Shown one piece after another: positions 32,889-43,125 of a DNA stretch of 64,000 nt. Under the pieces are notes generated by a model, which saw nothing but the letters and a program-made list of their open reading frames with translations, made no database searches and was not told where the DNA came from. This stretch comes from Diphasiastrum complanatum (taxonomy: Eukaryota > Streptophyta > Lycopodiopsida > Lycopodiales > Lycopodiaceae). Location: NCBI GenBank assembly GCA_029204225.1, contig CM055100.1, positions 50,752,606-50,816,605 on the forward strand, written 5' to 3'. The translations under genes were made by a program, and so were the position numbers. How positions within the stretch are numbered: the stretch's first letter is position 1; each line of letters starts with the position of its first letter.

Positions 32889-33543
32889 TGTGAAAAATAC
32901 AGATCCTAAGTGGATCTAAACTCCAAGATCATTGGCTTGAATGCTTGCACTCCAAACTACATAAGCTAGGAATTGGCAACACATTCTATGCTACCTAGAA
33001 TGCAAAGAACTTGATCAAAAAGCATTTATCACAAATGGAAACTTCCATAAACATCAAGTGCGGCCCAAAATAGCATTATACAGTCCATAATACATCAGCC
33101 TACCACTTTTGGAAAGCACCTAAGATCATACACAATAGCTTGAAGACAATACACACAACAATGCTCTCAATGGAGGAAGAAACAATGACAATGATCTATT
33201 GATCTCAATGAAGCATACAAAAGGTTTCTCCAACCTGTTCTCCACGACTTCCCTACTATTTATGGATGAGGAAGATGACTCTCTCTCCTCTCTCTAGAAG
33301 GTACTTGACCCTAGATATTCCCTATATAGGAAAAATAGCTAAAAATGGCTTATATGACCAAAATACATCAAAATGGTCTCATTTTGAAGGGTATGAAGTT
33401 TGACACTTCATCATACTGAAAAAATACTGTAAATAAAAACATTGTGGCCTGGTTCACACTTGCGAAACTCCAGAACCAAAACTATTTACAATTTTAGCCA
33501 ATTTAGGCCTCAAACTAGCTAGGAAATGTTGACAATTTTCACA
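32889..33543 (-). repeat. B5 3' LTR, 655 bp
   Basis: On the minus strand it starts TGTGAAAATTGTC directly after the polypurine tract and ends GGATCTGTATTTTTCACA. CTATATAGG near 33323-33331 could serve as TATA box. It differs from the 5' copy at four positions that I can see. Confidence 0.96.
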
Positions 33544-36500
33544 CTCCCTCTTCAACATTGGATGCTAGTTTCAACATAGTCTTTGAGCACATTCCAAGAT
33601 TAGATCTATGCATTAAATATAGGTCCTTTCCCAATGGTTTGGTGAAGATATCAGCCACACACTCCTTTGAAGAGACATGTTGAAGCTCCACCTCTTTGGC
33701 AATGACTTGATCTCTCACAAAATGGTGAGCAATCTCAATGTGCTTGCTCCTTGCATGAAAAACAGGATTGCTTGCCAAGCTTTGGGCTGAAAGGTTATCA
33801 CAAAGTATGATTGGAGTCTTCTCTCGTTCCAGCAAGTGAAGATCCAATAACATCCTCTTGATCCAAAGAATCTCCTTGGTGCATGTTGTTAATGCCTTGT
33901 ACTCGGCTTCGGTGGAAGATAGAGAGATAGTTGGTTGCTTCTTTGATAGCCATGAGACCACTCCATCTCCAAGATAGATTGCAAAGGCACTTGTTGACTT
34001 CCTATCCATTTGATCACCTGCAAAATCTGAATCTGAAAATCCACAAAGGTTAGGTGTAGTACCTCCATACAAGATGCCAAAATCTCTAGATCCCGAGATG
34101 TATCTAAGTACTCTCTTTCCTAGCTTCCAATGAGCCTCACTAGGATCTTGCATAAATTGACTTAGTTTACCAACCACAAAGCTTAGATCAGGTATTGTGA
34201 TGGTTAACCATATAAGAGATCCTATTAGCTTTCTATAGAGAGTAATGTCCTTGAAGGATCTTTCATTACTTCTTGTAGTTAGCTTTACATTTGATTCCAT
34301 AGGAGTAGAAACAACTTTACAATCTTCCATATGAAACCTTTTTAGAATAGAGTTAACATACTTTTCTTGACATATGAATGTAGATTTAGAAGTTCTAATA
34401 ATCTCTATTCCTAAGATATAATGAAGTTTACCAAGATCTTGAATTTCAAACTCTCTTTTGAGTGCCATCTTGATTTCATCTATATCTAGATTGTTACCAC
34501 CACTTAAGATAATGTCATCAACATAGATCAAAAGTAAAGTGATATCATTTTCATTCAATCTAAAGTAGAGAGAATGATCATACTCACTCATAACAAAGTT
34601 TTGAGAAAGTAAGAAGGAATTGAGCTTAGCATACCAACTCCTTGGTGCTTGCTTTAGCCCATACAAACTCTTTTGGAGATAGCACACATGATTAGGCTCA
34701 TCATGTGAAACATAGCCCTCGGGTTGCTCCATGTAAATATCTTCTTCAAGATCACCATTCAAGAAGGCATTAGTAACATCCATTTGCCACATATCCCAAT
34801 CATAAAGAGTTGCAAGAGAGATTAGGATTCGAATAGTTACCATCTTTGCCACGGGTGCAAAGGTCTCATCATAGTCAATACCATATTCTTGAGCATACCC
34901 CTTTGCCACCAACCTTGCCTTGTACTTGTTGATTGATCCATCTTGATTTGTCTTGATATTGAAGATCCACTTACAACCAATTGCCTTCTTGTCCTTTGGA
35001 AGCTTTACCAACCTCCATGTGTTGCTTTTGATGAGTGCTTGATGCTCATGATCCATGGCTTGGATCCATTCCTTCTTTTGAATTGCTTCACCTACACAAG
35101 TTGGTTCATCAAAAGAGGTAAGAAAAGCAAAGTTAGAGTTGTCCACCACTTGCTTTCCTTTTTCATCATAGGTTAGCCTTGATGGCTTAGCCCTTTGCCT
35201 TTGAGTCTTCCTTGAAGTTTGCTTTGGAGTGGCATCTCCATCTTCATCCAAGACATCTTGCACATCATGATGATTAGTAGGCACATCAACATCAACATCA
35301 ACAACATTGGAAACATTCTCTTCATGAAAGATGACATCCCTACTTATGACAACTTTCTTTGTAGAAGGAATGTACACTTTGTAAGCCTTGCTTACTTCAC
35401 TATAGCCAACAAACACACCCTTCTTTGATGAAGGATCTTCTTTAGTTCTATCATCAAGTGTGATATTGACAAAACATGTACATCCAAAGATCCTACAATG
35501 CTTGACACTCGGCCTTCTACCATAAAGAACCTCATGAGGAGTTTTACCATCCAAGGAAGCACTTGTCCATCTATTACATAGATAGTTAGCACATGCTAAA
35601 GCTTCCCCCCAAAAAGACTTAGCAAGATTAGCATGTAGTCTCATTGCCTTGGCACATTCACAAAGGGTTCTATTCTTCCTCTCGGCCACTCCATTCTGTT
35701 GTGGAGTCCTAGGACTAGACATCTCCCTCTTAATCCCATGTGCTATACAAAAGTCTTTGAACCTATTTGAGGTGTATTCCCCTCCATTATCATATCTTAA
35801 GCATTTGATCTTTGTATTGAATTGGTTTTCCATTTCATTTTTGAACTTGACAAATGCAGCAAACACTTCATCCTTACTTTTAAGAAGATAGATCCAAGTA
35901 TACCTACTAAAGTCATCAATGAAAGTTGCATACATCTTTGCCCCACCATTGCTAGTTGTACTAGAAGAATGAATATCAGAATGCACAAGTTGAAAAGCTT
36001 CTTTAGATCTAGAAGTAGATCTAGAATAAGCAAGTCTATGAGATTTGGACAAGGCACAATGTTCACAAACACTATTGTTTGCAACAAGACTTTTAGGGAG
36101 ACCAAGAACAAGCTCTTTCTTTGCCATTACCTCCAAAGATTTGAAGTTGGGATGGCCCAACCTCTTGTGCCAAACTTCTTGGTTTGTCAATTGCTCCCTA
36201 GCCATACATCCTTCATGATTAGAGATCACACATGCATCAAGCTTGAAAAGTTTACCATGCCTCCTACCTTGAGCAATCAAGGATCCACATTTACTTATCA
36301 AACATGCATCTCCAATGAACTCCACATCAAGTCCTTTGTCAATCATTTGACTTACACTAAGCAAATTCTTAGTGATTGAAGGAATGTACAAAACATTTTC
36401 AAGATTTGCTTTCCTATTTGTTGAAAGGGAAATAGGAATAGTGCCTATGCCTTTGATGTCACATTGACCATCATTTGCAGTGTAGATGATGTTACCTTCT

Positions 36501-37492
36501 CCCTCATAAGACAATAAGGATGTAAAGTATTCCTTATGTCTTGTCATGTGAGATGGGGCTCCACTATCAATCCACCAAGGATCATTATCATCTATGTTGG
36601 CTAACAAACTTGAAGTCATAACAAGTGATTCACATGTGTTATGTTCTTCCTCATCTATTGTAAGATTTCCTTGCCTCTCTCCTTGCTCTCTTTTCTTCTT
36701 ATAACATTCATTTGCAAAATGACCTTTTATCCCACAATAAAAGCACTTGAACTTTGACTTATTGTTCTTAGTAGAAGAGGAAGAGGAAGAGTGATCATCA
36801 TGATCAAAGTTACCACCTTTGGACCATTTCCCTTTGCCTTTACCTTTGCCCTTGAATTTGCCTTTTGTGAAGAAAGCCTCTTCACCTCCACCTTGCAAGG
36901 ATGCACCATCAAGCTTTGATTGCAACCTATGTTCTTCAGCCAATAAGATTTCTTGCAAGTCAACCACACTTGGCAAGACTCTTTGAATGGCAAAACTTTG
37001 CACAAGGTTAGCATGTTCATTTAGCAAACCATTCAACATAACTTGGACTATTTCACCATCTTTTATGTTCTCATCAATGCATGCTAAATCATCACTTAGG
37101 GACTTAACTCTCAAGATAAATGCATGAGCACTTTCACCCTCTCTTTGCCTACTAGAAAATATTTGTCTCCTTAGGGTCAATACCCTAGATGTGGACTTTG
37201 ATTCAAAGAGCTTCTTTAAGGCATTCCATGCCTCACTTGCACTTTGACACTTTCCAACTTCCTTGAGAAGTTCATTTGTAACATTCATTTTAATGATATG
37301 AAGAGCCCTTTTGGCCTTCTTATCAAACCTTTGTTGCTCTTGAAGTGTGAGAGGTCTCTCTTCAATTTCTGCAACTATGTCCATGAGTTCATTCAACTCA
37401 AGTAAGGACTCCATCCTCACTTTCCAAGTAGAGTAGTTTGATGAACTCAACCTTTCACTAGACTCTAGCATGATCCCACCATTGGAAGCCAT
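33539..37492 (-). CDS. B5 Gag-Pol polyprotein (gag, protease, integrase, RT, RNase H)
   Basis: 1317 residues, the usual length for a single-frame Copia polyprotein. Gag capsid (UBN2 type) about residues 15-200; a Lys/Gly-rich stretch 209-227; zinc knuckle C250-X2-C253-X4-H258-X4-C263. Aspartic protease with D309-S310-G311 (WWIDSGAPSHM; P313 where relatives have S). Integrase zinc site H442, H447, C476, C479 and catalytic D506, D568, E604 (D-35-E). RT with D905 and YVDD (D992, D993). RNase H with D1154, E1195, D1232 and D1281. The start at 37492 opens MASNGGIMLESSERLSSSNY, matching other gag starts here. The stop codon lies inside the first bases of the 3' LTR. No frameshift or stop was seen. 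It should be translated from the LTR promoter and self-cleaved, acting in cytoplasmic particles and then the nucleus (family knowledge). Confidence 0.97.
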   Translation of the reverse strand: MASNGGIMLESSERLSSSNYSTWKVRMESLLELNELMDIVAEIEERPLTLQEQQRFDKKAKRALHIIKMNVTNELLKEVGKCQSASEAWNALKKLFESKSTSRVLTLRRQIFSSRQREGESAHAFILRVKSLSDDLACIDENIKDGEIVQVMLNGLLNEHANLVQSFAIQRVLPSVVDLQEILLAEEHRLQSKLDGASLQGGGEEAFFTKGKFKGKGKGKGKWSKGGNFDHDDHSSSSSSTKNNKSKFKCFYCGIKGHFANECYKKKREQGERQGNLTIDEEEHNTCESLVMTSSLLANIDDNDPWWIDSGAPSHMTRHKEYFTSLLSYEGEGNIIYTANDGQCDIKGIGTIPISLSTNRKANLENVLYIPSITKNLLSVSQMIDKGLDVEFIGDACLISKCGSLIAQGRRHGKLFKLDACVISNHEGCMAREQLTNQEVWHKRLGHPNFKSLEVMAKKELVLGLPKSLVANNSVCEHCALSKSHRLAYSRSTSRSKEAFQLVHSDIHSSSTTSNGGAKMYATFIDDFSRYTWIYLLKSKDEVFAAFVKFKNEMENQFNTKIKCLRYDNGGEYTSNRFKDFCIAHGIKREMSSPRTPQQNGVAERKNRTLCECAKAMRLHANLAKSFWGEALACANYLCNRWTSASLDGKTPHEVLYGRRPSVKHCRIFGCTCFVNITLDDRTKEDPSSKKGVFVGYSEVSKAYKVYIPSTKKVVISRDVIFHEENVSNVVDVDVDVPTNHHDVQDVLDEDGDATPKQTSRKTQRQRAKPSRLTYDEKGKQVVDNSNFAFLTSFDEPTCVGEAIQKKEWIQAMDHEHQALIKSNTWRLVKLPKDKKAIGCKWIFNIKTNQDGSINKYKARLVAKGYAQEYGIDYDETFAPVAKMVTIRILISLATLYDWDMWQMDVTNAFLNGDLEEDIYMEQPEGYVSHDEPNHVCYLQKSLYGLKQAPRSWYAKLNSFLLSQNFVMSEYDHSLYFRLNENDITLLLIYVDDIILSGGNNLDIDEIKMALKREFEIQDLGKLHYILGIEIIRTSKSTFICQEKYVNSILKRFHMEDCKVVSTPMESNVKLTTRSNERSFKDITLYRKLIGSLIWLTITIPDLSFVVGKLSQFMQDPSEAHWKLGKRVLRYISGSRDFGILYGGTTPNLCGFSDSDFAGDQMDRKSTSAFAIYLGDGVVSWLSKKQPTISLSSTEAEYKALTTCTKEILWIKRMLLDLHLLEREKTPIILCDNLSAQSLASNPVFHARSKHIEIAHHFVRDQVIAKEVELQHVSSKECVADIFTKPLGKDLYLMHRSNLGMCSKTMLKLASNVEEGV
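33544..33556 (-). other. B5 polypurine tract
   Basis: GTTGAAGAGGGAG on the minus strand, immediately before the 3' LTR; it lies within the last codons of the polyprotein. It primes plus-strand DNA synthesis. Confidence 0.85.
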
Positions 37493-38652
37493 GATTCTAA
37501 TGTTTCTTCAACTTTTAGGTTCTGTCCTAAAGCACTTAGCACTCACTTTTCTCTCAACAAATGATAGATAAAGAGATCTATGAAGATTTAGGACCCTAAA
37601 ACACTTCTATCTTGAACCTAGATGGTTTCCAAGCATAGAAAGGAAGATTGAAACACATGCAACACTTTGCACACACTAAGAATGGATTACAAAATCAAAC
37701 CAACCTGAACACACTCTTGCTTAAGCTCTCAAACTTTCCAGCAAGTGACCAAATGAAGTTATGGTGTGAAGAGTTACTTGCATTCTTAGAAAATACCCAA
37801 AACTAGGATGCCAAGATTACCTAGTAATGAACAAACTTGATCAACATATGATCAACACACTAAGATATTGATTCAACCTGTAAAACCACATGTAAACCAC
37901 ACTTCTAAAAGTTTATAAACTCCAGCAAGTGATAAATACAAGATTTAGAGGTGAATGAATGAGCACACTTAGTGAATCACAAGACTAGCTTCACTATCTT
38001 GTCAAATCTTGGTGTTTAGATGTAGATCTAAGATCACTTCACATGAGAATGTTCCTCAACCTGTTAAGAACCTGAAAACACACTTGCATAATGGTTAACA
38101 CCTTCCAGCAAATGCTCCAATCAAATTACATAAGGAGAGTTACTTACATGCTCAACAAAGTACACCAAAAATTATGCCAAAATTGATGACAATCTTTACA
38201 ATATGCTCTTCACAATGGAGCTTACAATATGTTCACCCAAAAAAGGGGATCTTTCATCCAAATGGGAGCTTTGCTCAGCCTTTAGGAGAATTACAACTCA
38301 ATCAAAAGAGCATTTGTCATCCACTTAAGGAGAAGTTTCATCCACTTAAGGAGAGTGTTCATCCAAGAATGGAGATTGTCAACAATAGGATTGAAAAGAA
38401 CATTGTTAGTATTGAATATGCACAAGCCTCACAATCACAAATGATTAGGTGTTATGATCTGATCCAAAATAGTTTCTTTTCAGCCTCTGATCTTCAATAG
38501 ACCTGAAATATGCTTTTGATCCACAAGTTCAACTCACAAAACAAAGGTTAGTAAGATTTGATCAACAAAGCAATGCAAAATCATGCTAGAACTTGATCAA
38601 ACATCCAAATATCACCAAAAATGGAATACTTACTGTAAATAGAAGCCAACCA
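37493..38652 (-). other. B5 5' leader, 1.16 kb
   Basis: Untranslated region between primer site and start codon. It is long for a Copia element. It contains three 21-bp tandem units at 38318-38380 and a 108-codon open frame on the opposite strand (38174-38500) that has no recognisable motif. Packaging signals would be expected here, but none can be pointed to. Confidence 0.6.
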
Positions 38653-38664
38653 GCTCTGATACCA
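38653..38664 (-). other. B5 primer binding site, tRNA-Met type
   Basis: TGGTATCAGAGC on the minus strand, directly adjacent to the 5' LTR with no spacer. Confidence 0.95.
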
Positions 38665-39319
38665 TGTGAAAAATACAGATCCTAAGTGGATCTAAACTCC
38701 AAGATCATTGGCTTGAATGCTTGCACTCCAAACTACATAAGCTAGGAATTGGCAACACATTCTATGCTACCTAGAATGCAAAGAACTTGATCAAAAAGCA
38801 TTTATCACAAATGGAAACTTCCATAAACATCAAGTGCGGCCCAAAATAGCATTATACAGTCCATAATACATCAGCCTACCACTTTTGGAAAGCACCTAAG
38901 ATCATACACAATAGCTTGAAGACAATACACACAACAATGCTCTCAATGGAGGAAGAAACAATGACAATGATCTATTGATCTCAATGAAGCATACAAAAGG
39001 TTTCTCCAACCTGTCCTCCACGACTTCCTTACTATTTATGGATGAGGAAGATGACTCTCTCTCCTCTCTCTAGAAGGTACTTGACCCTAGATATTCCCTA
39101 TATAGGAAAAATAGCTAAAAATGGCTTATATGACCAAAATACATCAAAATGGTCTCATTTTGAAGGGTATGAAGTTTGACACTTCATCATACTGAAAAAA
39201 TACAGTAAATAAAAACATTGTGGCCTGGTTCACACGTGCGAAACTCCAGAACCAAAACTATTTACAATTTTAGCCAATTTAGGCCTCAAACTAGCTAGGA
39301 AATGTTGACAATTTTCACA
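38665..39319 (-). repeat. B5 5' LTR, 655 bp
   Basis: It has the same ends as the 3' LTR. Differences that I can see: T/C and C/T in the ACCTGTTCTCC...TTCCCTAC region, T/A in ATACTGTAAAT, and T/G in CACACTTGCG. Confidence 0.96.
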
Positions 39320-40990
39320 CTTGGTAGATATGTCACTCCTTAAGCACTTGATCCTTGTGGAAAATTGGTTCTCCCTTGCATTCTTGAACTTAATAAAGAT
39401 ATCATACACTTCATCCTTGCTCTTTAGTAGATAGAACCAACAAAATCTACTAAAATCATCAATGAATGTTACATACATCTTAGCTCCACTATTGTTAATT
39501 GTAATAAATCCTTGAATATCTGAATGTAGAAGTTAAAAAGGCTTTGTAGATCTAGATCTAGTATAAGGTAGTCTATGTGACTTAGACAAAGCACAAGACT
39601 CACAAACATGTTTGATGCCATTTAAGGAACTTGGAAGACCTATTTCAATCTTCTTCCTAGCCATTACCTCCAATGACTTGAAGTTGAGGTGTCCCATCCT
39701 TTTATGCCAAACCTCTTGAATAGGTATTTGCTCTCTTGCAACACATCCAACTTGGTTAGCAATAACACAAGCATCTAGTTTGAACACTTCCCTTGTCTTT
39801 TACCTTTTTCAATCAAGACATCCTTCCTTTTGATCATACTAGCATTTCCATCAAACTCAACCTTGAGGCCTTTACTTAGAATTTGACTCACACTAACCAA
39901 ATTCTTGATAATAGATGGAATAAACAAGACCTACTCCAAATGAACATTCCTTTTTGTAGAGAGAGAAATAGGAATTGTGCCAATCCCTTTGATTTCACAC
40001 TCACCATCATTAGCCGTGTAGATCACCCTCTTGTCATCTCCATATGCCAACAAAGAAGTGAAGTACTCTTTGTGAAAGGTCATGTGCGAACTTGCTCCAC
40101 TATCAATCCAGCAAAGATCTAGATCTCCATCATTAGCAAGCATACATGAAGACATCACAAAAGCATCATCAATTGCATCTTGAACGTCCAAACCATCCTC
40201 ATCAAGAGTAAGATTACCTTGCTTGTCTCCTTTGATCTGTCTTCTTCTTGTAGCACTCACTTGCAAATTGTCTTTTGATGCCACAATAGAAGCACTTGAG
40301 CTTTGATCTATCCTTCTTTTTGCCACTTGAAGAAGCATCCACTTGATCTTGCCTTTTAGACCACTTATTTTTTGTTTTGCCCTTGAATTTGGCCTTTGTG
40401 AACATAGCATCCTCTTGAAGTTTGATGTAGATCCACCTCTATATTCTTCATTGATCAAGGTCTCTTGAAGATCCATCAAACTTGGCAAAGTATTTTGGAT
40501 AGCAATACTTTGAACAATGTTAGCATGAACATCCAACAAGCCATTAAGTATCACTTGGATAAGCTCTCCTTCCTTAATGCTTTCATCAATGCAAGCCAAT
40601 TCATCATTCAATGTTTTCATCCTCAAAAAAAAAAGTACTTGGACTTTCTTCATTCTTTTGCAAACAAGAAAAGATTTGCCTTCTTAGAATCAATACTCTA
40701 GAAGTGGACTTGGATTCATAAAGCTTCTTCAATGAATCCCAAGCTTCTAATGATGATGTGCACTTACCAACTTCCTTGAGAAGCTCATTGGTAACATTCA
40801 TCATGTGTAGAGCCTTCTTGGACCTCTTATCATACCTCACTTGATCTTGTTGTGTTGTTGGTCTCTCCTCCAAACCTACAACATATCCAAAACATCATTC
40901 ATCTCAAGAAGTGACTCCATCCTCACTTTAAACAATGAATAGTTACTTGAGGTAAGCTTATCATTGGCTTCCAACATGATCCAATTGAGA
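39320..40990 (-). pseudogene. B4 gag, protease and integrase N-terminal part
   Basis: Read from about 40990 down: MLEANDKLTSSNYSLFKVRM, ALHMMNVTNELLKEVGKCTS, RVLILRRQIFSCLQKNEESP, DELACIDESIKEGELIQVIL, the zinc knuckle CFYCGIKRQFASEC (His replaced by Gln), protease CWIDSGASSHMTFHKEY, LSTKRNVHLE, then after frame changes FKLDACVIANQVGCVAREQI, EVWHKRMGHLNFKS, CESCALSKSH, MYVTFIDDFSRFCW and IKCLRSD. The five codons NGGEY are deleted, and ISTK is cut by the B5 insertion. Several frameshifts and stops (near 40650, 40400, 39930, 39790, 39530). Confidence 0.9.
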
Positions 40991-41560
40991 TTGCCATGTA
41001 GCAATGACCTGATCTTCTTTTTCAAGCTGTTTCAATGCACAAAACACTCCTTTGAACAACAACAAATGCTTTCAAAAGTAATCACAAAGATTTAAAACTA
41101 TCTCAAAAATTCTCTTCTAGCACTTATACTAAGCAAATCAACACATAGAATCATGGCATCTTGATCAACCTATGATCTGTCCTCAATCTAATGACTTTTG
41201 CCACTTCCTAAGATTGAAACACACTATCTAGAGATTTAATCAAAATTAGGGTTTTGTCAAAATCACAAAAGTGATTATTCCAAATCTACATGCAATGCTG
41301 AAATTTTGATTATGCAATCTAATAGCCACCACTTAGGCTGATCTAACAATCCAACAATTGGCCAAATCTAGTATGTGAAATCAAAAATCGAAATTGATCA
41401 AGTTTGAGAACCTATATAGGGTTTTGATATACAAAAGATCCAATCTACAAAAGCAAAGAACTCGATTTTGGTGTAGAACCCTCTCTAGCATGCTCTACCC
41501 TTGATATCTTCACCAAATCATTGAGAGAACTGATTTTCTCTTTCATAACCTAAAACACAA
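40991..41560 (-). other. B4 5' leader, noncoding
   Basis: AT-rich region between primer site and gag. It resembles the B3 leader (plus strand 23596-24030) in several stretches, such as CTAATAGATTGCATA and TTTGGCC-type words. No coding signal. Confidence 0.6.
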
Positions 41561-41572
41561 GCTCTAATACCA
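41561..41572 (-). other. B4 primer binding site, one mismatch
   Basis: The minus strand reads TGGTATTAGAGC, one base from the standard site, adjacent to the LTR. Confidence 0.85.
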
Positions 41573-42220
41573 TGTGAAGGATTTCAGATAATTATGATCC
41601 AATCCACCTGAAAGATCTTTGGTTACAAAGAGAAATACTCTACCAATCTCACCAATGTAGAAAAATCAGCATCTACACACAAAATGAGATGCAAACTCTA
41701 ATAAAAATTGATCAAACATGAATCAAATGATAAAGTACTATTAATTTCCGTAAAAAACTAGCAAGCTACTGTATTTCACATGTGTGGATCCAAAATTAAC
41801 AAATATAGATCATTCTACACATATAATTGCATGCAATCACAGGTATATTGCACCAATGGATAATAGAACCCAAGAGGACCTTGTATAAGCATGAAATGAG
41901 ATAGAGAAGAGAGAAGATCACTCTCTCCACGAGTTACATCCTTTTATAACAGGTCTAAAACATATTTGGCCACTTGGCTTTCCCTCCAAAAGGCTAACCC
42001 TACTATTTTTGGGTCTAGATTCAAAGTACCCAACATTCAAATTAGAATCTACTCAAAATCGCCTTCTAACTTTCCCAAACTTTCAAAAAGTGTTTATTCA
42101 AATGACATTTAGTCTAATGAACTTTGAAAAGTCAATCTCTAAGTCTAAAAACAAAGTTGGCCTCAATATGCCAAATATGAAAATATAGCAAATATGATCA
42201 AACTAGTTGAATCTTTCATA
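41573..42220 (-). repeat. B4 5' LTR, 648 bp
   Basis: The minus-strand start reads TATGAAAGATTC (a mutated TGTGAAAGATTC) and the end GAAATCCTTCACA. It matches the B1 and B3 LTRs through most of its length. CTTTTATAAC near 41940 gives a minus-strand TATAAAAG box. It adjoins A-family LTR sequence at 42221. Confidence 0.85.
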
Positions 42221-42809
42221 CCACACACACTCTACGTGATGCTCCATCCACGAGACGAATGATTTTGAGCCTCCCAGTTACGTCGTCAATTTGGTTGTAA
42301 TTGCTATTTTATTGTGCTTCAGTGTAATATAGCAGCAGCATGCTTTTCTATCCTTGTATAACACATAGATGAATGCTTGTTGTGATTGAATGCACTTTAT
42401 CGCTATTTGGTCGCGCTTGTTTACTTGCTCTGATCAAAACACGAACGTCTATGACTCCTTCACTTTTGATCAGACGATGGTTGTATTTGACGCTTGAGGG
42501 ACTCGCGATATCATACTGCTCTTTCTTCTATTTCAGAAGTAAACTTCTTATCAAATCCATATTTCAGTAATAGCACACACACAAACCATTTCTAATCTCT
42601 TCGGTGGACTGTACTCAGTTTGTTTTTGTGAGTATGAATTTATTCATAAGATCCTGGGGCAATAGAACACTTAAGCTGTGATTAGACTTAGCATAAACAA
42701 TCTATTAGACTATTTCTGCATCTAGCAGCCCATTATAGTGGGAGAGCTGTTCCGCAAATATTCCTGCTCTCTTTTCCATTCGCGTTCGCCATACTCCCTT
42801 GCCCCATCA
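42221..42809 (+). repeat. A-family 5' LTR, 3' part
   Basis: It closely matches 30697-31285 and ends CCCATCA three bases before a primer site. The 5' part of this LTR is not next to it; it is replaced by B4, which was inserted here. Confidence 0.8.
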
Positions 42810-42812
42810 GAT

Positions 42813-42824
42813 TGGTATCAGAGC
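42813..42824 (+). other. A-family primer binding site
   Basis: TGGTATCAGAGC, perfect tRNA-Met type. Confidence 0.9.
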
Positions 42825-42877
42825 CCAGTTCAAATAAACCAAGAGATTAAGTTTGTTCTATTTGTATTATTGTTAAC

Positions 42878-43125
42878 ATGTCTCATATTAGTAGCTCTTG
42901 GTCTACATCATCCAATGAAGCTAGAATCATTGACAAGTTCAATGGATCTAACTTCTACATCTGGAAGTTAAGCATGATGTTGATAGATAGAGATCTTTGA
43001 GATGTAGTAGAAGGTTCTGACCTGAAACCAGAAGGTGGTGATCAAGCAAAGGCATGGAAGATCAAAGATTAGAAGACCTTAGCATGTACTTCCAAATATC
43101 CCATGCATTAGATTTTTCATCAAAA
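42878..43125 (+). pseudogene. A-family gag, first 80 codons
   Basis: It reads MSHISSSWSTSSNEARIIDK, FNGSNFYIWKLSMMLIDRDL, a stop in place of W, VVEGSDLKPEGGDQAKAWKI and KD, a stop, then breaks off near LACTSKYPMH. It is a second copy of the gag start at 31354 but with fewer changes in the first 40 codons. It then joins a Gypsy integrase fragment. Confidence 0.85.

Larger units (their letters stand above)
32889..39319 (-). mobile_element. B5: intact full-length Copia retrotransposon
   Basis: Length 6431 bp. Both LTRs are 655 bp with TGTGAAAA/TTTTCACA ends. A perfect 5-bp target duplication, CTTGG, flanks it (32884-32888 and 39320-39324). The primer site, polypurine tract and one uninterrupted 1317-codon polyprotein are all present. 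I count 4 differences between the LTRs (about 0.6%), so insertion is recent. It lies inside the integrase gene of B4. This is the only copy in the window that appears capable of autonomous movement. Confidence 0.97.
31873..42220 (-). mobile_element. B4: Copia element with captured segment, hosting B5
   Basis: B4 sits in an A-family LTR and is itself split by B5 (32889-39319). Its parts are 31873-32888 and 39320-42220. Order on the minus strand: 5' LTR (42220-41573), primer site, leader, gag with capsid and zinc knuckle, protease, integrase (split at codons for ISTKF), RT start, then the foreign segment also found in B3. The 3' end of B4 is lost at 31873. Frameshifts and stops are common. Confidence 0.85.

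Noticed and set aside
35822-36379. 185-codon plus-strand frame inside B5
   Set aside because: Exact antisense of the B5 integrase-protease coding region; shadow of a real gene.
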